The notes: generated by a model not told the origin, from the letters alone. Positions 1-8,766 are shown, counted from the stretch's first letter. The stretch is DNA of 64,000 nucleotides from Frigoribacterium sp. Leaf415 (GCF_001424645.1 NZ_LMQR01000001.1:2921492-2985491); one strand, 5' to 3'. Translations and numbers: made by a program.

Positions 1-51
1 GCTGCCGCGGTCGGCGAGTTCCCGCAGCAGGTCGAGATGGGACAGGTCCAT
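1..51 (-). CDS. LysR-family regulator, N-terminal fragment
   Basis: Only the first 17 codons are in the window, starting at the ATG complementary to 49-51. The peptide begins MDLSHLDLLRELADRGS, the usual opening of the LysR winged-helix domain. It is transcribed away from the EamA exporter that starts 72 bases later. A LysR regulator divergent from a DMT exporter is a common arrangement, so it may control that exporter. This is inferred from very little protein. Confidence 0.6.
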   Translation of the reverse strand, partial: MDLSHLDLLRELADRGS

Positions 52-122
52 GAAGGCAGCCTACAAAGTGCACGCGGCGATCTGCGCTGGTCCTGAACGG
101 TCCGGCACGCCACGATGGAGAC

Positions 123-1073
123 GTGACCGTCCGTGACCGCCTCCTCGCCCTCGTCGTCGCCGTCTGCTGGGGCATCAACTTCCCCGTGACGGCGATCGCC
201 CTCGAGCACTTCCCGCCGTTCCTGCTCGTGGCGCTGCGCTTCACGTTGCTCGCGGTGCCGACCGTGCTGCTGGTGCCGCGTCCGGCGATCCCGTGGTCGC
301 GCCTCCTGCTCGTGGGGGCCACCCTCGGCATGCTGCAGTTCGCCTTCCTCTACCTCGGCATCGCGGCGGGCATGCCCTCGGGTCTCGCCTCGCTCGTGTT
401 ACAGGCGTCGGCGCCGTTCACGGTCGTGATCGCCGGCTTCTGGCTCCGGGAACGCATCACCCGTCGGCAGGCGATCGGCATCGGCATCGCCGTCGTGGGG
501 CTCGTCGTCATCGCGGGGCACCGGTCGCAGGTCGCGGCGCTGCTGCCCGTCGTGCTGACGCTGTGCGGTGCGCTCGGCTGGGCGATCGGCAACGTGGCCG
601 TGCGACGGGCCGCCCCACCGAACCCGATGCACCTGACGCTGTGGATGTCGATCGTCGCGCCGGTGCCGATGCTCGCCCTGTCGTTCGTCGTCGAGGGCCC
701 CGAGCGCATCGGTGAGAGCCTCGGCACGGTCTTCACGCTCGAGGCGCTGCCGTCGGTGCTCTGCCTGCTCTACCTCGTGCTGATCGCCTCGGTCGTGGGC
801 TACGGCATCTGGACGCGCCTGCTCTCGGTCTACCCCTCGGCCACCGTCGCACCGTTCTCGATGCTCGTGCCCGTGGTCGGCGTGCTGGCCTCGTGGCTGG
901 CGTTCGGCGAGGTGCCCGACCTGGTCGAGCTCGTCGCCGGCGTCGCGGTGGTCGGCGGTGTGCTCTACGCCAGCCGCGTGCCGAGGGCCCGCGCCGGCGA
1001 CGGCGACCCCGAGGAGGCGCGGGTCGCCCCGCCCGCACCGGCCCCCGTCCCCGAGGCCACCCCTCCCCGCTGA
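123..1073 (+). CDS. EamA/DMT family transporter
   Basis: This 316-residue integral membrane protein has about ten hydrophobic helices in two repeated EamA halves (about 7-133 and 142-287), the layout of drug/metabolite exporters. The early LLALVVAVCWGINFPV segment is typical of the family. The GTG start follows GGAG by only two bases, so a leaderless or weakly led transcript is possible. The tail after about residue 290 is Pro/Ala-rich and carries a copy of the dispersed GGAGGCGCG motif (coding EEARVA), which looks like an extension beyond the conserved fold. Substrate unknown. Confidence 0.85.
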   Translation: MTVRDRLLALVVAVCWGINFPVTAIALEHFPPFLLVALRFTLLAVPTVLLVPRPAIPWSRLLLVGATLGMLQFAFLYLGIAAGMPSGLASLVLQASAPFTVVIAGFWLRERITRRQAIGIGIAVVGLVVIAGHRSQVAALLPVVLTLCGALGWAIGNVAVRRAAPPNPMHLTLWMSIVAPVPMLALSFVVEGPERIGESLGTVFTLEALPSVLCLLYLVLIASVVGYGIWTRLLSVYPSATVAPFSMLVPVVGVLASWLAFGEVPDLVELVAGVAVVGGVLYASRVPRARAGDGDPEEARVAPPAPAPVPEATPPR

Positions 1074-1135
1074 CTCGACCCGCCCCTCCTGCCCCGCCCC
1101 GCCGCTCCTGCCCCGCCCCTCCTGCCCGGCTGGGG

Positions 1136-1197
1136 GTCGAGATGTCACGACTTGCCGCTCACGTTCGAACGTGAGCGGCAAGTCGTGACATCTCGAC
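1136..1197. repeat. Palindromic repeat family A, copy 1 (perfect)
   Basis: A 62-base perfect palindrome with no loop, arms beginning GTCGAGATGTCACGACTTGC and meeting at GTTC/GAAC. It lies between two co-oriented genes. Four other full copies (8610, 45428, 54079, 62831) and one truncated copy (14699) are in the window. Confidence 0.95.
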
Positions 1198-1389
1198 CAG
1201 TGGGAACACCTCGGCGCAGGCTGGGCGGCAGGCGGACCGGTCAGTCGTACCCCGAAACGCTTCACCACGCGTACCCCGGCAGCTGTCGGAGGGCGCAGGT
1301 CGTCCCGGTAACGTGTGCAGCGGTCGACGGGGGACGGCCGTGCGGTGCCTCGCAGGGCGCCGTGTCGACCCGCAGGAGAGACCCACCCG

Positions 1390-2067
1390 ATGCCCCAGCA
1401 GAAACGCGCCCAGGCGACCCGCGCCGCCATCATCCGAGGGGCCGCCGTCGTCTTCGACGAGCACGGCTACAGCGACGCCTCGCTCGACCTCGTCGCCGAG
1501 ACCGCCAAGGTGACCAAGGGTGCGCTCTATTTCCACTTCCGCTCGAAGGCCGACCTCGCGAACGCGGTCATCGCCGAGCAGCACGCCCTCTCGCGGGCCT
1601 ACGCCGACCAGGTGTCCGAGACCGCGGGCAGCGGTGCCGAGGCGCTCATGCTCTCGTGCGCGTCGCTCGCGACGCAGCTGACCACCGAGGTGCTCGTGAC
1701 GGCGGGCATCCGCCTGACCACCCAGTCGCCGAGCCGCGAGCTCCGGGTCGAGCACCCGTACCTCGACTGGCAGGCCCAGATCTCGGGACTCGTCGAGCGG
1801 GCGGTCGCCGACGGGGACTTCCGTGCCGACACCGACGTCGAGAGCGTCGCCCGGTTCGTCGTCGGGTCGTACGCCGGCGTGCACATCGTGTCGCAGGCAC
1901 TGACCGGCCGCGCCGACCTCTTCGACCGGCTGCGCGACATGTGGGCGTTCGTGCTGCCCACCGTCGTGGCCCCCGGGCACGAAGGCCTGACCAGCTCGTT
2001 GCCCCCGCTGATCAGGCCGTCGGTCGTGCCCCCGTCCCTCGACGTGTCCTCTGTGCATCCAGATTAG
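1390..2067 (+). CDS. TetR-family regulator, ScbR/gamma-butyrolactone-receptor-like
   Basis: 225 residues. An N-terminal TetR helix-turn-helix (about 12-58) includes FDEHGYSDASL and VTKGALYFHF. These match the ArpA/ScbR receptor subfamily closely, where the ligand is a butyrolactone autoregulator. The ligand-binding half is less conserved. The ATG at 1390 has CAGGAG ten bases upstream; longer in-frame starts lack a ribosome site. No butyrolactone synthase (AfsA type) is in the window, so the ligand and targets are unknown. It may act on its own promoter, as relatives do. Confidence 0.8.
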   Translation: MPQQKRAQATRAAIIRGAAVVFDEHGYSDASLDLVAETAKVTKGALYFHFRSKADLANAVIAEQHALSRAYADQVSETAGSGAEALMLSCASLATQLTTEVLVTAGIRLTTQSPSRELRVEHPYLDWQAQISGLVERAVADGDFRADTDVESVARFVVGSYAGVHIVSQALTGRADLFDRLRDMWAFVLPTVVAPGHEGLTSSLPPLIRPSVVPPSLDVSSVHPD

Positions 2068-2068
2068 A

Positions 2069-2106
2069 TACTGGCCGACCGGTTTTCCAGTCCCCTCAAG
2101 GAGGGG
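2069..2106. terminator. Hairpins after the TetR gene
   Basis: ACTGG...CCAGT around GCCGACCGGTTTT, then CCCCTC AA GAGGGGG. They sit in the 45-base gap between convergent genes and would suit a two-way terminator. The first also contains GACCGGT, which recalls a TetR operator, but this is weak. Confidence 0.35.
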
Positions 2107-2111
2107 GCCGG

Positions 2112-3107
2112 TCAGGACGACGGCCGCGGCGGGGTGAGCTCCGTCAGCACCTGCCGGATCGTGGCGTTGTCGGCCGCGAGGGCCGCGGTGTCGATCTGGG
2201 CCAGGAGCTCACCGTCGTCATGGGGCACGGTGAGCTGGCGCTGCCACTCGGCCTCGTAGAGGGCGTCGCGGTAGCCGGAGGACTCGCGGCAGCGGGCGTC
2301 GGCCGTCGCGATCTCGATCTCGTCGTCGGTCGGCGACGTGCTCGAGTCGAGCGTCTCGAACCGGTCGACCATCTCGAGGGTCGGCATGCCCGACGGGTCG
2401 GAGGCCACGTCGCCCACCCGGGCGTCCTGCATGCACCCGCGCCAGTCGTCCCAGGTCGCGGTCACCGTCGGGTCGTCGCGAGCCCCGTCGAACGCCGCGT
2501 TGTTGAGGCGCACGAGTGACTGGGTCCGGTCGTAGTAGTCGTCCATGGACGGCACGGTCTTGCGGGCGCGCTGGACGCAGGTGTCGAACCGGTCGGATCT
2601 GCCGGTGGTCCAGGGCTGCGCCGAGAACTCCGACCAGGCCGCGGCCCCCGCGTCGATCACCGAGGCGGCGTGGTAGCCCCGGGTCTCGGCCGTCGCCAGG
2701 TCGAAGGCCCGCAGGCGGAGCGAACCGTTCGTCGACAGCTCGCCCGCCCGGTCGCCCGCCGCGACGTCCCGCCAGGGCACCACGTAGTCGTCGTAGCCCG
2801 CGCCCACCATGCACTGCTGGGCCACGAGGAGCAACGCGTAGGCCGACGAGGTCTCGCCGACCGGCACGTACCGGTCGAGCGGCATCGTCCACGCGTCGAC
2901 GTCCTTCGCCGGTAGGTCGGGCAGGGCGTACGCGGCATTGGCGGGGATGCCGTAGGCGACGACGCCGGCGACCACCGCGACCACGGCGACCAGCGTGATG
3001 CGCTTCGCCCGCCGCTGTCGGGGCGAGACGCTGCCGGACGGAACGCTGCCGGGCGGAACGCTGCCGGACGGAACGCTGCGGGTCGGAGAGCTCTTCTCGT
3101 CGGTCAT
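2112..3107 (-). CDS. Membrane-anchored extracellular protein of a two-component operon
   Basis: 331 residues. A cytoplasmic N-terminus with GSVPSGSVPP repeats (about 12-29) precedes one transmembrane helix (about 37-57); the rest is predicted outside and has scattered cysteines. I do not recognise the domain. The start at 3107 overlaps the response-regulator stop by ATGA, so it is translationally coupled as the third gene of a kinase-regulator-effector operon. It could be the signal input or a regulated envelope protein. The N-terminal repeat comes from a short DNA repeat (CGGAACGCTGCCGGA type) at about 3033-3080. Confidence 0.75.
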   Translation of the reverse strand: MTDEKSSPTRSVPSGSVPPGSVPSGSVSPRQRRAKRITLVAVVAVVAGVVAYGIPANAAYALPDLPAKDVDAWTMPLDRYVPVGETSSAYALLLVAQQCMVGAGYDDYVVPWRDVAAGDRAGELSTNGSLRLRAFDLATAETRGYHAASVIDAGAAAWSEFSAQPWTTGRSDRFDTCVQRARKTVPSMDDYYDRTQSLVRLNNAAFDGARDDPTVTATWDDWRGCMQDARVGDVASDPSGMPTLEMVDRFETLDSSTSPTDDEIEIATADARCRESSGYRDALYEAEWQRQLTVPHDDGELLAQIDTAALAADNATIRQVLTELTPPRPSS

Positions 3108-3841
3108 CGCGATCCCCCCTCGTCGTCGCGGGCCGGGCCCACGAGGTCGTTCTCGTAGGCGAAGACGACGATCTGGACCCGGTTGCGCATGCCGAGCTTC
3201 TGCAGCACCGCCCGGACGTGGCTCTTGACCGTCGCCTCGCTCAGCCACGCGCTCTCGGCGATCTCGGCGTTGCTCAGGCCCCGCGCCACGAGCAGGAAGA
3301 TCTCGCGCTCGCGGGGTGAGAGCACCTCGAGCGGTTCGCTCCGCCGCTTCGGTGACGGGGTCGGCACGGCGAACGCGTGCACGACGTCGAGCGCGGCGGC
3401 CGCGGTCGGCACCGGTTCGCCGGCCGCCGCCGCGCGGATCGTCGTCAACACCTCGTCGGGCGTCGCGTCCTTCGTCAGGAACGCGTAGGCCCCGGCCTTC
3501 AACGCGCTGAACACGGCCTCGTCGCGCTGGATCGTGGTCAGGGCCACGACGCGCGGGGTCGAGTCGGGGTCGGTGCCGGCCGCCGCGACGATGCGCGTGG
3601 TGGCTTCGAGGCCGTTCATCACGGGCATGCGGAGGTCCATCAGCACGACGTCGGGTCGCTCGCGCTCGACCAGGGCGACGCCGGCGGCCCCGTCGACGGC
3701 CGTGCCCACACAGACGAGGTCGGACTGCGCCTCGATCAGCATCTGCAGCCCCGAAGCGAAGAGCGGCTGGTCGTCGACGACGACCACCCGCACGAGGGCA
3801 GGAGGCGCGGTGCGCGTCGTCGCGGTCGTCACGTCGGTCAT
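3104..3841 (-). CDS. NarL/LuxR-family response regulator
   Basis: 245 residues. The receiver domain (about 17-135) has acidic pocket residues in VVVVDDQPLF, phospho-acceptor D69 in VVLMDLRMP and the conserved lysine in FLTKD. The C-terminal LuxR helix-turn-helix (about 173-240) includes LSPREREIFLLVARGLSNAEI and VKSHV. It overlaps the kinase stop by ATGA at 3838-3841 and is its cognate regulator. Targets cannot be read from the sequence. Confidence 0.93.
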   Translation of the reverse strand: MTDVTTATTRTAPPALVRVVVVDDQPLFASGLQMLIEAQSDLVCVGTAVDGAAGVALVERERPDVVLMDLRMPVMNGLEATTRIVAAAGTDPDSTPRVVALTTIQRDEAVFSALKAGAYAFLTKDATPDEVLTTIRAAAAGEPVPTAAAALDVVHAFAVPTPSPKRRSEPLEVLSPREREIFLLVARGLSNAEIAESAWLSEATVKSHVRAVLQKLGMRNRVQIVVFAYENDLVGPARDDEGGSR

Positions 3842-5097
3842 GCGGGTTGCTCCGTCCAGGACTGCAGGAGTCCGATCGGTTCGGGAGTGGGCAGGAACGC
3901 GGTGACGACGAAGACACCGTCGTCGCCGAGCTCGGCCGTCAGCCAGCCACCGGCGAGCCGGGCCCGTTCGGTCATGCTGGCGATGCCGGTGCCTCGGCCC
4001 GTGCCGCGGCGTGAGGCGACGAGCGGGTCGTCACCCGACGACGTCACGAGCAGCGCGAGCCCGGGGCCGCGCCAGTCGAGCGCGACGTCGACGGTGCTCG
4101 ACGAGCCTGAGTGCTTGAGTGCGTTGGTCAGGCTCTCCTGCACGATGCGGAAGACCGCCAACTCCTGCGAGGGCAACAGCTCGGCGGCGTCACCGAGGTG
4201 CCGCAGGGTCACGGTCATGCCGACGTCGCGCATCGTCGTCGCCAGCCGGTCGAGGTCGGCGAGGGTCTCGCGGGGCGTCGCGTCGTCGGCGTCCTGCTGG
4301 ATGCGCTCGACCAGGTGTCGCACGTCGACCAAGGAGGTGCGGCCGACGTCGGCGATCGTGCGTAGCGCCTGCTCGACGACCTCGGGACGGGTCGCCGACA
4401 GGGCGAGGGCGCCCTGCGCCTGCGACACGACCACCGCGAGCGAGTGGGCGAGGGCGTCGTGCACGTCCCGCGAGATGCGGGCTCGGTCGTGGGCGAGGCG
4501 CAACTCGAAGTCCGTCTCGTGGAAGCGCGTCTCGGTGCGCTCGAGCACCTGCCCGATGCGGCGCACCCGCAGCACGCTCGACAGGAAGATGCCGACGGCC
4601 CAGGCCGCGGCCGCGGCACCGAAGAGCGAGGCCGCCAGGGTGATCACGTCGGTCTTCGTGCCCTGGCCGCCGCCCACCCACGACGACCAGACGTACGGCC
4701 GTGCGAGGGTGGGCACGGCCATCGCGATCGCGGCGAGCCCTGAGGCCAGGCCGGCGGCGGCCAGCGCGACCAGCCGCACGGCGACCGACCGGGCGAACGC
4801 GGCGAAGAACGCCACGAACGCGATGGCCAGGTACGTGGGCCACGTGGTGTCCGTCGGGGGCTGCACCCAGCCGGCGAGCTGCAGGGCCGGGATCGCCACC
4901 GTCAGGCCGATCGAGGTCCACGGCATCCAGACCGCGAGGCCGACGGCGAGGCCGAAGAGGCCGAACACGACGACGTTCTCGACGAGGTCGCCCCGGCCGG
5001 CCTCGGCGATCGTCCACAGCAGCACGAAGACCGCGGCGGCGACGGGGGCCGCGAGGCGCGGCACCCAGGTGCGCAGGTCGTCGGGGATGGTGTCCAT
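3838..5097 (-). CDS. Sensor histidine kinase (HisKA_3 type)
   Basis: 419 residues. The N-terminal half has about five to six membrane helices with little outside sequence. It is followed by a HisKA_3 dimerisation box with phospho-His213 in RDVHDALAHS, and an HATPase_c domain with an N-box in QESLTNALKHSG. This is the NarX/DesK-like class that pairs with LuxR-type regulators. The ATG at 5097 gives the first complete hydrophobic helix. First gene of a three-gene operon with ATGA junctions. The membrane-embedded sensor suggests an envelope stimulus. Confidence 0.92.
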   Translation of the reverse strand: MDTIPDDLRTWVPRLAAPVAAAVFVLLWTIAEAGRGDLVENVVVFGLFGLAVGLAVWMPWTSIGLTVAIPALQLAGWVQPPTDTTWPTYLAIAFVAFFAAFARSVAVRLVALAAAGLASGLAAIAMAVPTLARPYVWSSWVGGGQGTKTDVITLAASLFGAAAAAWAVGIFLSSVLRVRRIGQVLERTETRFHETDFELRLAHDRARISRDVHDALAHSLAVVVSQAQGALALSATRPEVVEQALRTIADVGRTSLVDVRHLVERIQQDADDATPRETLADLDRLATTMRDVGMTVTLRHLGDAAELLPSQELAVFRIVQESLTNALKHSGSSSTVDVALDWRGPGLALLVTSSGDDPLVASRRGTGRGTGIASMTERARLAGGWLTAELGDDGVFVVTAFLPTPEPIGLLQSWTEQPA

Positions 5098-5264
5098 GTC
5101 GACGACCGTAAGGCGTCGTCGTCGGGCCGCGCGCGCCTCCTGCGGGTTTTCATCCTTCAGGACGAACGCGCCGGCGGTGGGGACGAGCCGTCGGGCCCCC
5201 GGCCACGCAGCGACGGCGCGCCCCCGGGTGGGGACGCGCCGTCGGCGTGGTGCGGGTGGAGCGA

Positions 5265-5885
5265 CTAGAGCGTGATCAGACCGTCGGTCTTGGTCGTCGC
5301 GGCGGCGAGGCGGGCCTCGACGTTGCTCCAGTTGACGATGTTCCAGAAGGCCTTGACGTAGTCGGCGCGCACGTTCTGGTAGTCGAGGTAGTAGGCGTGC
5401 TCCCAGACGTCGAGCATCAGCAGGGGGACGAGGCCGAACGGCACGTTGCCCTGCTGGTCGAAGAGCTGGAAGACGCTGAGGCGCTGACCGAGCACGTCGT
5501 AGGCGAGCACCGACCACCCGGAGCCCTGCACACCGAGCGCGGTGGCGGTGAAGTGGGCCTTGAACTTCTCGAGGTCGCCGAAGTCGCGGCCGATGGCCTC
5601 GAGCAGGTCGCCGGTGGGCTCGCTGGTCTCGGGGGTCAGGTTCGTCCAGAAGATCGAGTGGTTGACGTGGCCGCCGAGGTTGAAGGCGAGGTCCTTCTCG
5701 AGCTTGTTGACGTTCGCCAGGTCACCCGTCGAGCGGGCTTCGGCGAGGGCGGCGTTGGCCGTGTTCGCGCCGGTGACGTACGTGTTGTGGTGCTTCGAGT
5801 GGTGCAGCTCCATGATCTTCGCGCTGATGTGCGGCGCCAGAGCGGAGTAGTCGTAGGGCAGATCGGGCAGGGTGTACTCAGCCAT
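5265..5885 (-). CDS. sodA: Superoxide dismutase, Mn/Fe type
   Basis: 206 residues, normal length. Metal ligands are visible: the first His of MELHHSKHH (H28), the second His of GGHVNHSIFW, and Asp and His of MLDVWEHAYY. It disproportionates superoxide in the cytoplasm. The start at 5885 has AAAGGACCCC upstream. It reads away from the molybdenum oxidoreductase, with about 175 bases between. Mn against Fe preference cannot be settled by reading. Confidence 0.97.
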   Translation of the reverse strand: MAEYTLPDLPYDYSALAPHISAKIMELHHSKHHNTYVTGANTANAALAEARSTGDLANVNKLEKDLAFNLGGHVNHSIFWTNLTPETSEPTGDLLEAIGRDFGDLEKFKAHFTATALGVQGSGWSVLAYDVLGQRLSVFQLFDQQGNVPFGLVPLLMLDVWEHAYYLDYQNVRADYVKAFWNIVNWSNVEARLAAATTKTDGLITL

Positions 5886-6060
5886 GTGGGGTCCTTTCGA
5901 ATTGACCTGCATCCACCGTACGACCTCCACCCATGCCGGGGTCAACGTTCTCCCAGCGCGGACGCAGCCTCGGGGCCATGCGACGTCGGGGGTCGTGCGT
6001 AGGCTGACGGGCGCGGGACGAACCGGCGAACGACCCCGCCCCACCCCGAGGAGGCGCACC

Positions 6061-6639
6061 ATGGCAGGATTCACCGGCTTCGGCAGGCGGCGCGCGGCCG
6101 ACCCCCGACTGCCCCCGGGGCAGTACCTCGAGAGCGGGTTCCCGGTCCTCTCGGCCGGCCCCACGCCGAACATCAAGCGGTGGGAGCTCCAGGTCGCGAC
6201 CGAGACCGGGCAGCGCTCGCTGAGCTGGGCCGACTTCCAGGCGCTTCCGCACGAGGCGATCGAGACCGACATCCACTGCGTCACGAGCTGGTCGAAGCTC
6301 GGCACGCACTGGCGAGGCGTCTCGCTCGACACCCTCTTCGACGGCCTCGAGACCACGCACGAGTTCGCGATGGCGACCAGCCACGGCGGGTACACGACCA
6401 ACCTGCCGCTCAGCGAGCTGCTGGGAGGCAAGGCCTGGGTGGTCGACACCTACGAGGGGCAGCCGTTGCACGCCGAGCACGGCGGGCCCGCGCGACTCTT
6501 CGTGCCCGGGCTCTACTTCTGGAAGAGCGCGAAGTGGTTGCAGGGCATCCAGACCATGGCCACCGACCGCCGCGGCTTCTGGGAGAGCATGGGCTACCAC
6601 CCCCACGGCGACCCGTGGAAGGAAGAACGGTACGCGTGA
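6061..6639 (+). CDS. Sulfite-oxidase-like molybdopterin oxidoreductase
   Basis: 192 residues, an oxidoreductase molybdopterin-binding domain only. Cys73 in IHCVTSWSKLG is the expected molybdenum ligand. WRGVSL, TSHGGYTTNLPL and GPARLFVPGLYFWKSAKW are cofactor-binding signatures. There is no signal peptide, so it appears cytoplasmic. The ATG at 6061 has GAGGAGG ten bases upstream; that ribosome site is itself a near-copy of the dispersed motif. The stop overlaps the GTG of the flavin reductase, so the pair should form an electron-transfer system. Substrate unknown. Confidence 0.9.
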   Translation: MAGFTGFGRRRAADPRLPPGQYLESGFPVLSAGPTPNIKRWELQVATETGQRSLSWADFQALPHEAIETDIHCVTSWSKLGTHWRGVSLDTLFDGLETTHEFAMATSHGGYTTNLPLSELLGGKAWVVDTYEGQPLHAEHGGPARLFVPGLYFWKSAKWLQGIQTMATDRRGFWESMGYHPHGDPWKEERYA

Positions 6640-7571
6640 GCGAGCCCGTCGCCGGGGCCGGTGGGTCCGACGGGGCCGGTGGCTCCGACCGGGCCGACCC
6701 CGCGGGTGACCCGTACGCCTGGCTGCCCGCCACGATCGTGTCGTCGGTCGCGCAGACGCCCCGAGCCCGCTCGCTGACCCTCGCGGTGCCCGGACTCCGC
6801 CCCGCGCGAGCCGGCCAGCACGTCGACCTGCGCCTGACCGCCGACGACGGCTACACGGCCGTGCGGTCGTACTCGCTGAGCGACGTCCGGGCCTCCGACG
6901 GAGCGCGAGGCGCAGGAGGCGCGGGTCCGGTCCCGCAGATCGAGGTCACCGTCGAGCGCCTCGACGACGGCGAGGTCTCGCCCTACCTGGTCGACGCGGC
7001 CGAACCGGGCGACCCGATCGAGGTGCGCGGCCCGATCGGCGGTTGGTTCGTCTGGCCGCCGACCGAGTTCGAACCCGAGTCGGCCGTGCACGCGGTGCTG
7101 CCCGAGCCCGAGGGGGCGACTCCGCCGACGTCGGCCCCCGTGCAGTTGATCGGCGGGGGGTCGGGCGTCGCACCTCTGATGGCGATGGTGCGGGCACGAG
7201 GCCGGGACGCACCCCCGATGCGGCTGCTCGCCTCGGTGCGCGACCCGGGTTCGCGGTGGTACGTGGCGGAGCTCGACGAAGCCGCACGCGCCTCCTCGTC
7301 CCCTGTTGTAGCGTTCTCGGCCACCGAGGGGCCGCCGACGGCCGGGCTGACGATCGACTGGGTCTACAGCCGGGTCGCGCCCGACGGGCATGAGCGGCCG
7401 GCCGGACGGCTGACCCGCGTCGAGCTCGAGTCGCTCGTGCTGCCCGCATCCGAGCACCCGCTCGTCTACCTCTGCGGTGCGAACTCGTTCGTCGAGGTCG
7501 TCGCCGGGTGGCTGGTCGAGCTCGGGCACGCGCCGACCCGCGTCCGCACCGAGCGTTTCGGCGGCGTCTGA
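6636..7571 (+). CDS. FAD/NAD-binding (ferredoxin reductase-like) oxidoreductase
   Basis: 311 residues. The FAD domain has RSYSLSD (isoalloxazine/phosphate contact); the NAD domain has GGGSGVAPLMAM and ends YLCGANSFVE. GTG at 6636 overlaps the upstream stop (GTGA), so it is coupled to the molybdopterin protein as probable electron donor. A Gly/Ala stretch between the flavin strands (GARGAGGAGP, about 6900-6930) contains a dispersed-motif copy, and another copy encodes RASSSPV near 7287. Both sit where relatives have short loops. Confidence 0.88.
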   Translation: MSEPVAGAGGSDGAGGSDRADPAGDPYAWLPATIVSSVAQTPRARSLTLAVPGLRPARAGQHVDLRLTADDGYTAVRSYSLSDVRASDGARGAGGAGPVPQIEVTVERLDDGEVSPYLVDAAEPGDPIEVRGPIGGWFVWPPTEFEPESAVHAVLPEPEGATPPTSAPVQLIGGGSGVAPLMAMVRARGRDAPPMRLLASVRDPGSRWYVAELDEAARASSSPVVAFSATEGPPTAGLTIDWVYSRVAPDGHERPAGRLTRVELESLVLPASEHPLVYLCGANSFVEVVAGWLVELGHAPTRVRTERFGGV

Positions 7572-7583
7572 GCCTGCGCACTG

Positions 7584-7698
7584 CTGACCCGGGCCTGCGC
7601 TGACCCGGGATCTCTACTGACCCGGGCCCGCGCTGTGCTGATCCGGTACGGCGCTGTGCTGATCCGGGTCCACGCTGATCCGGTACGTGCCGGATCAG
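7584..7698. repeat. Tandem CTGA[C/T]CCGG repeat array
   Basis: Six direct units (CTGACCCGGG at 7584, 7600, 7617; CTGATCCGGT/G at 7638, 7659, 7675), spaced 16-21 bases, then an inverted CCGGATCAG at 7690. No ORF explains them. They lie just before palindrome B1 in the gap between convergent genes. Confidence 0.85.
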
Positions 7699-7702
7699 CG
7701 AA

Positions 7703-7762
7703 GAACCCCGTTCCGAACGATGAACCCAGAAGAAAACGGGTGCATCGTTCGAAACGGGGTTC
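7703..7762. terminator. Palindromic repeat family B, copy 1
   Basis: Arms GAACCCCGTTCCGAACGATG and CATCGTTCGAAACGGGGTTC (one mismatch) around a loop with AACCCAGAAG. All three family-B copies (also 52661, 63334) lie between convergent genes, as expected of a bidirectional terminator. Confidence 0.8.
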
Positions 7763-7808
7763 ATGAGCGTCCGGCGGAGGTGCCAGCCCTCCGCCCGAGC
7801 GCCAGATC

Positions 7809-8486
7809 TCAGGCGGGCGTGCCCTTCTCGGGCGCCGTGGTGCGGAAGTCACCGCGCGTGACGTGCTGTTGCCAGAGCAGCTCGGCCAGCGCCTCCGGGC
7901 TCTTGTCGCTGCTCTCGGGCTCGATGCCGCCGGGGATGATCAGCTGACCGACGTGGATGCCCTCGCCGACGAGCTCGTCGTGGAGCAGCTGCGCATAGGC
8001 GGTGAGCCCCGCGAAGGCGATGGAGGTGCCGGTGACCTTCGCGCCGGGCGTGACGGCCGAGCCGCCGTTGACGAAGAGGATGGTGCCGCCACCGTCGGGC
8101 AGGAACCGCATGCCGGGCAGCACCTGGTGCACCGCCGCGACCGGCCCGTAGATCGAGAACTCGACCGGACCGACCAGGTCGGCGGGCATGGTCTCGAGCA
8201 CCGGGCGCATGAAGTCTTTCTGCGGCAGCGGGCTGTACTGCATCACCTGGATCGGCCCGAGCTGCTCGGTCGCCTGCTCGAGCGCGGCCGCGATGCTCGC
8301 CGGGTCGCGCACGTCGGCGGTGAAGCCCTGCGCGGTGACACCGTCGGCCTCGAGCTCGGCCGCGAGGGCGTCGAGCCGGCCCTGGTGCCGTGAGATGAGC
8401 GCGACGCTGAAGCCCTCCGCGCCGAATCGTCGGGCCACGGCAGCGCCGAGCCCCTTGCCTGCTCCGATGATCGCGAGTGTCGTCAT
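7809..8486 (-). CDS. SDR-family oxidoreductase
   Basis: 225 residues with a Rossmann N-terminus: GAGKGLGAAVARRF is the nucleotide-binding loop and SRHQGRL the NADP-type arginine site. The usual NNAG is replaced by MQYSP and a clear YxxxK is absent (AFAGLTAYAQ instead), so this is a divergent or extended-type SDR and its catalysis is uncertain. ATG at 8486 was preferred over the one three codons earlier because it begins the first beta strand (MTTLAIIGAG). Substrate unknown. Confidence 0.82.
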   Translation of the reverse strand: MTTLAIIGAGKGLGAAVARRFGAEGFSVALISRHQGRLDALAAELEADGVTAQGFTADVRDPASIAAALEQATEQLGPIQVMQYSPLPQKDFMRPVLETMPADLVGPVEFSIYGPVAAVHQVLPGMRFLPDGGGTILFVNGGSAVTPGAKVTGTSIAFAGLTAYAQLLHDELVGEGIHVGQLIIPGGIEPESSDKSPEALAELLWQQHVTRGDFRTTAPEKGTPA

Positions 8487-8609
8487 GCACCCCATCCAAC
8501 CGAGGAGGCGCGGGTCGGCACCCAGCCAGAGGGGTACGCAGGCCGTGTGGTCGCCTCGCCCCGCGCCTCCTGCTCGCTCGCGCCCGCCCGCCCTGCCCCC
8601 CCGGGCCGT

Positions 8610-8667
8610 CGAGATGTCACGACTTGCCGCTCACCTCTGAAAGTGAGCGGCAAGTCGTGACATCTCG
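8610..8667. repeat. Palindromic repeat family A, copy 2
   Basis: 58 bases, arms CGAGATGTCACGACTTGCCG... closing on CACCTCTGAAAGTG. It lies between divergently transcribed genes, so terminating either neighbour is not its job here. Confidence 0.93.
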
Positions 8668-8766
8668 CCGAGCCCGAGCCCGAGCCCGAGCAGGGGCAGG
8701 GGCGGCGCCCAGGCGGGGGCTGCGAGCATGGACGGGTCCCCGTCGGCCCCTCACCAGGAGCAGCTC

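Noticed and set aside
399..1433. Long minus-strand ORFs opposite real genes (here and e.g. 1152-2519 plus, 17238-18506 minus, 26607-28076 minus)
   Set aside because: High GC makes long antisense frames common. These are Arg/Pro/Gly-rich, lack known motifs and overlap well-supported genes.
1226..2095. Autoregulatory-element (ARE) sites for the ScbR-like protein
   Set aside because: GACCGGT occurs at 1235 and 2078, but the 22-base ARE consensus is not met at either site.
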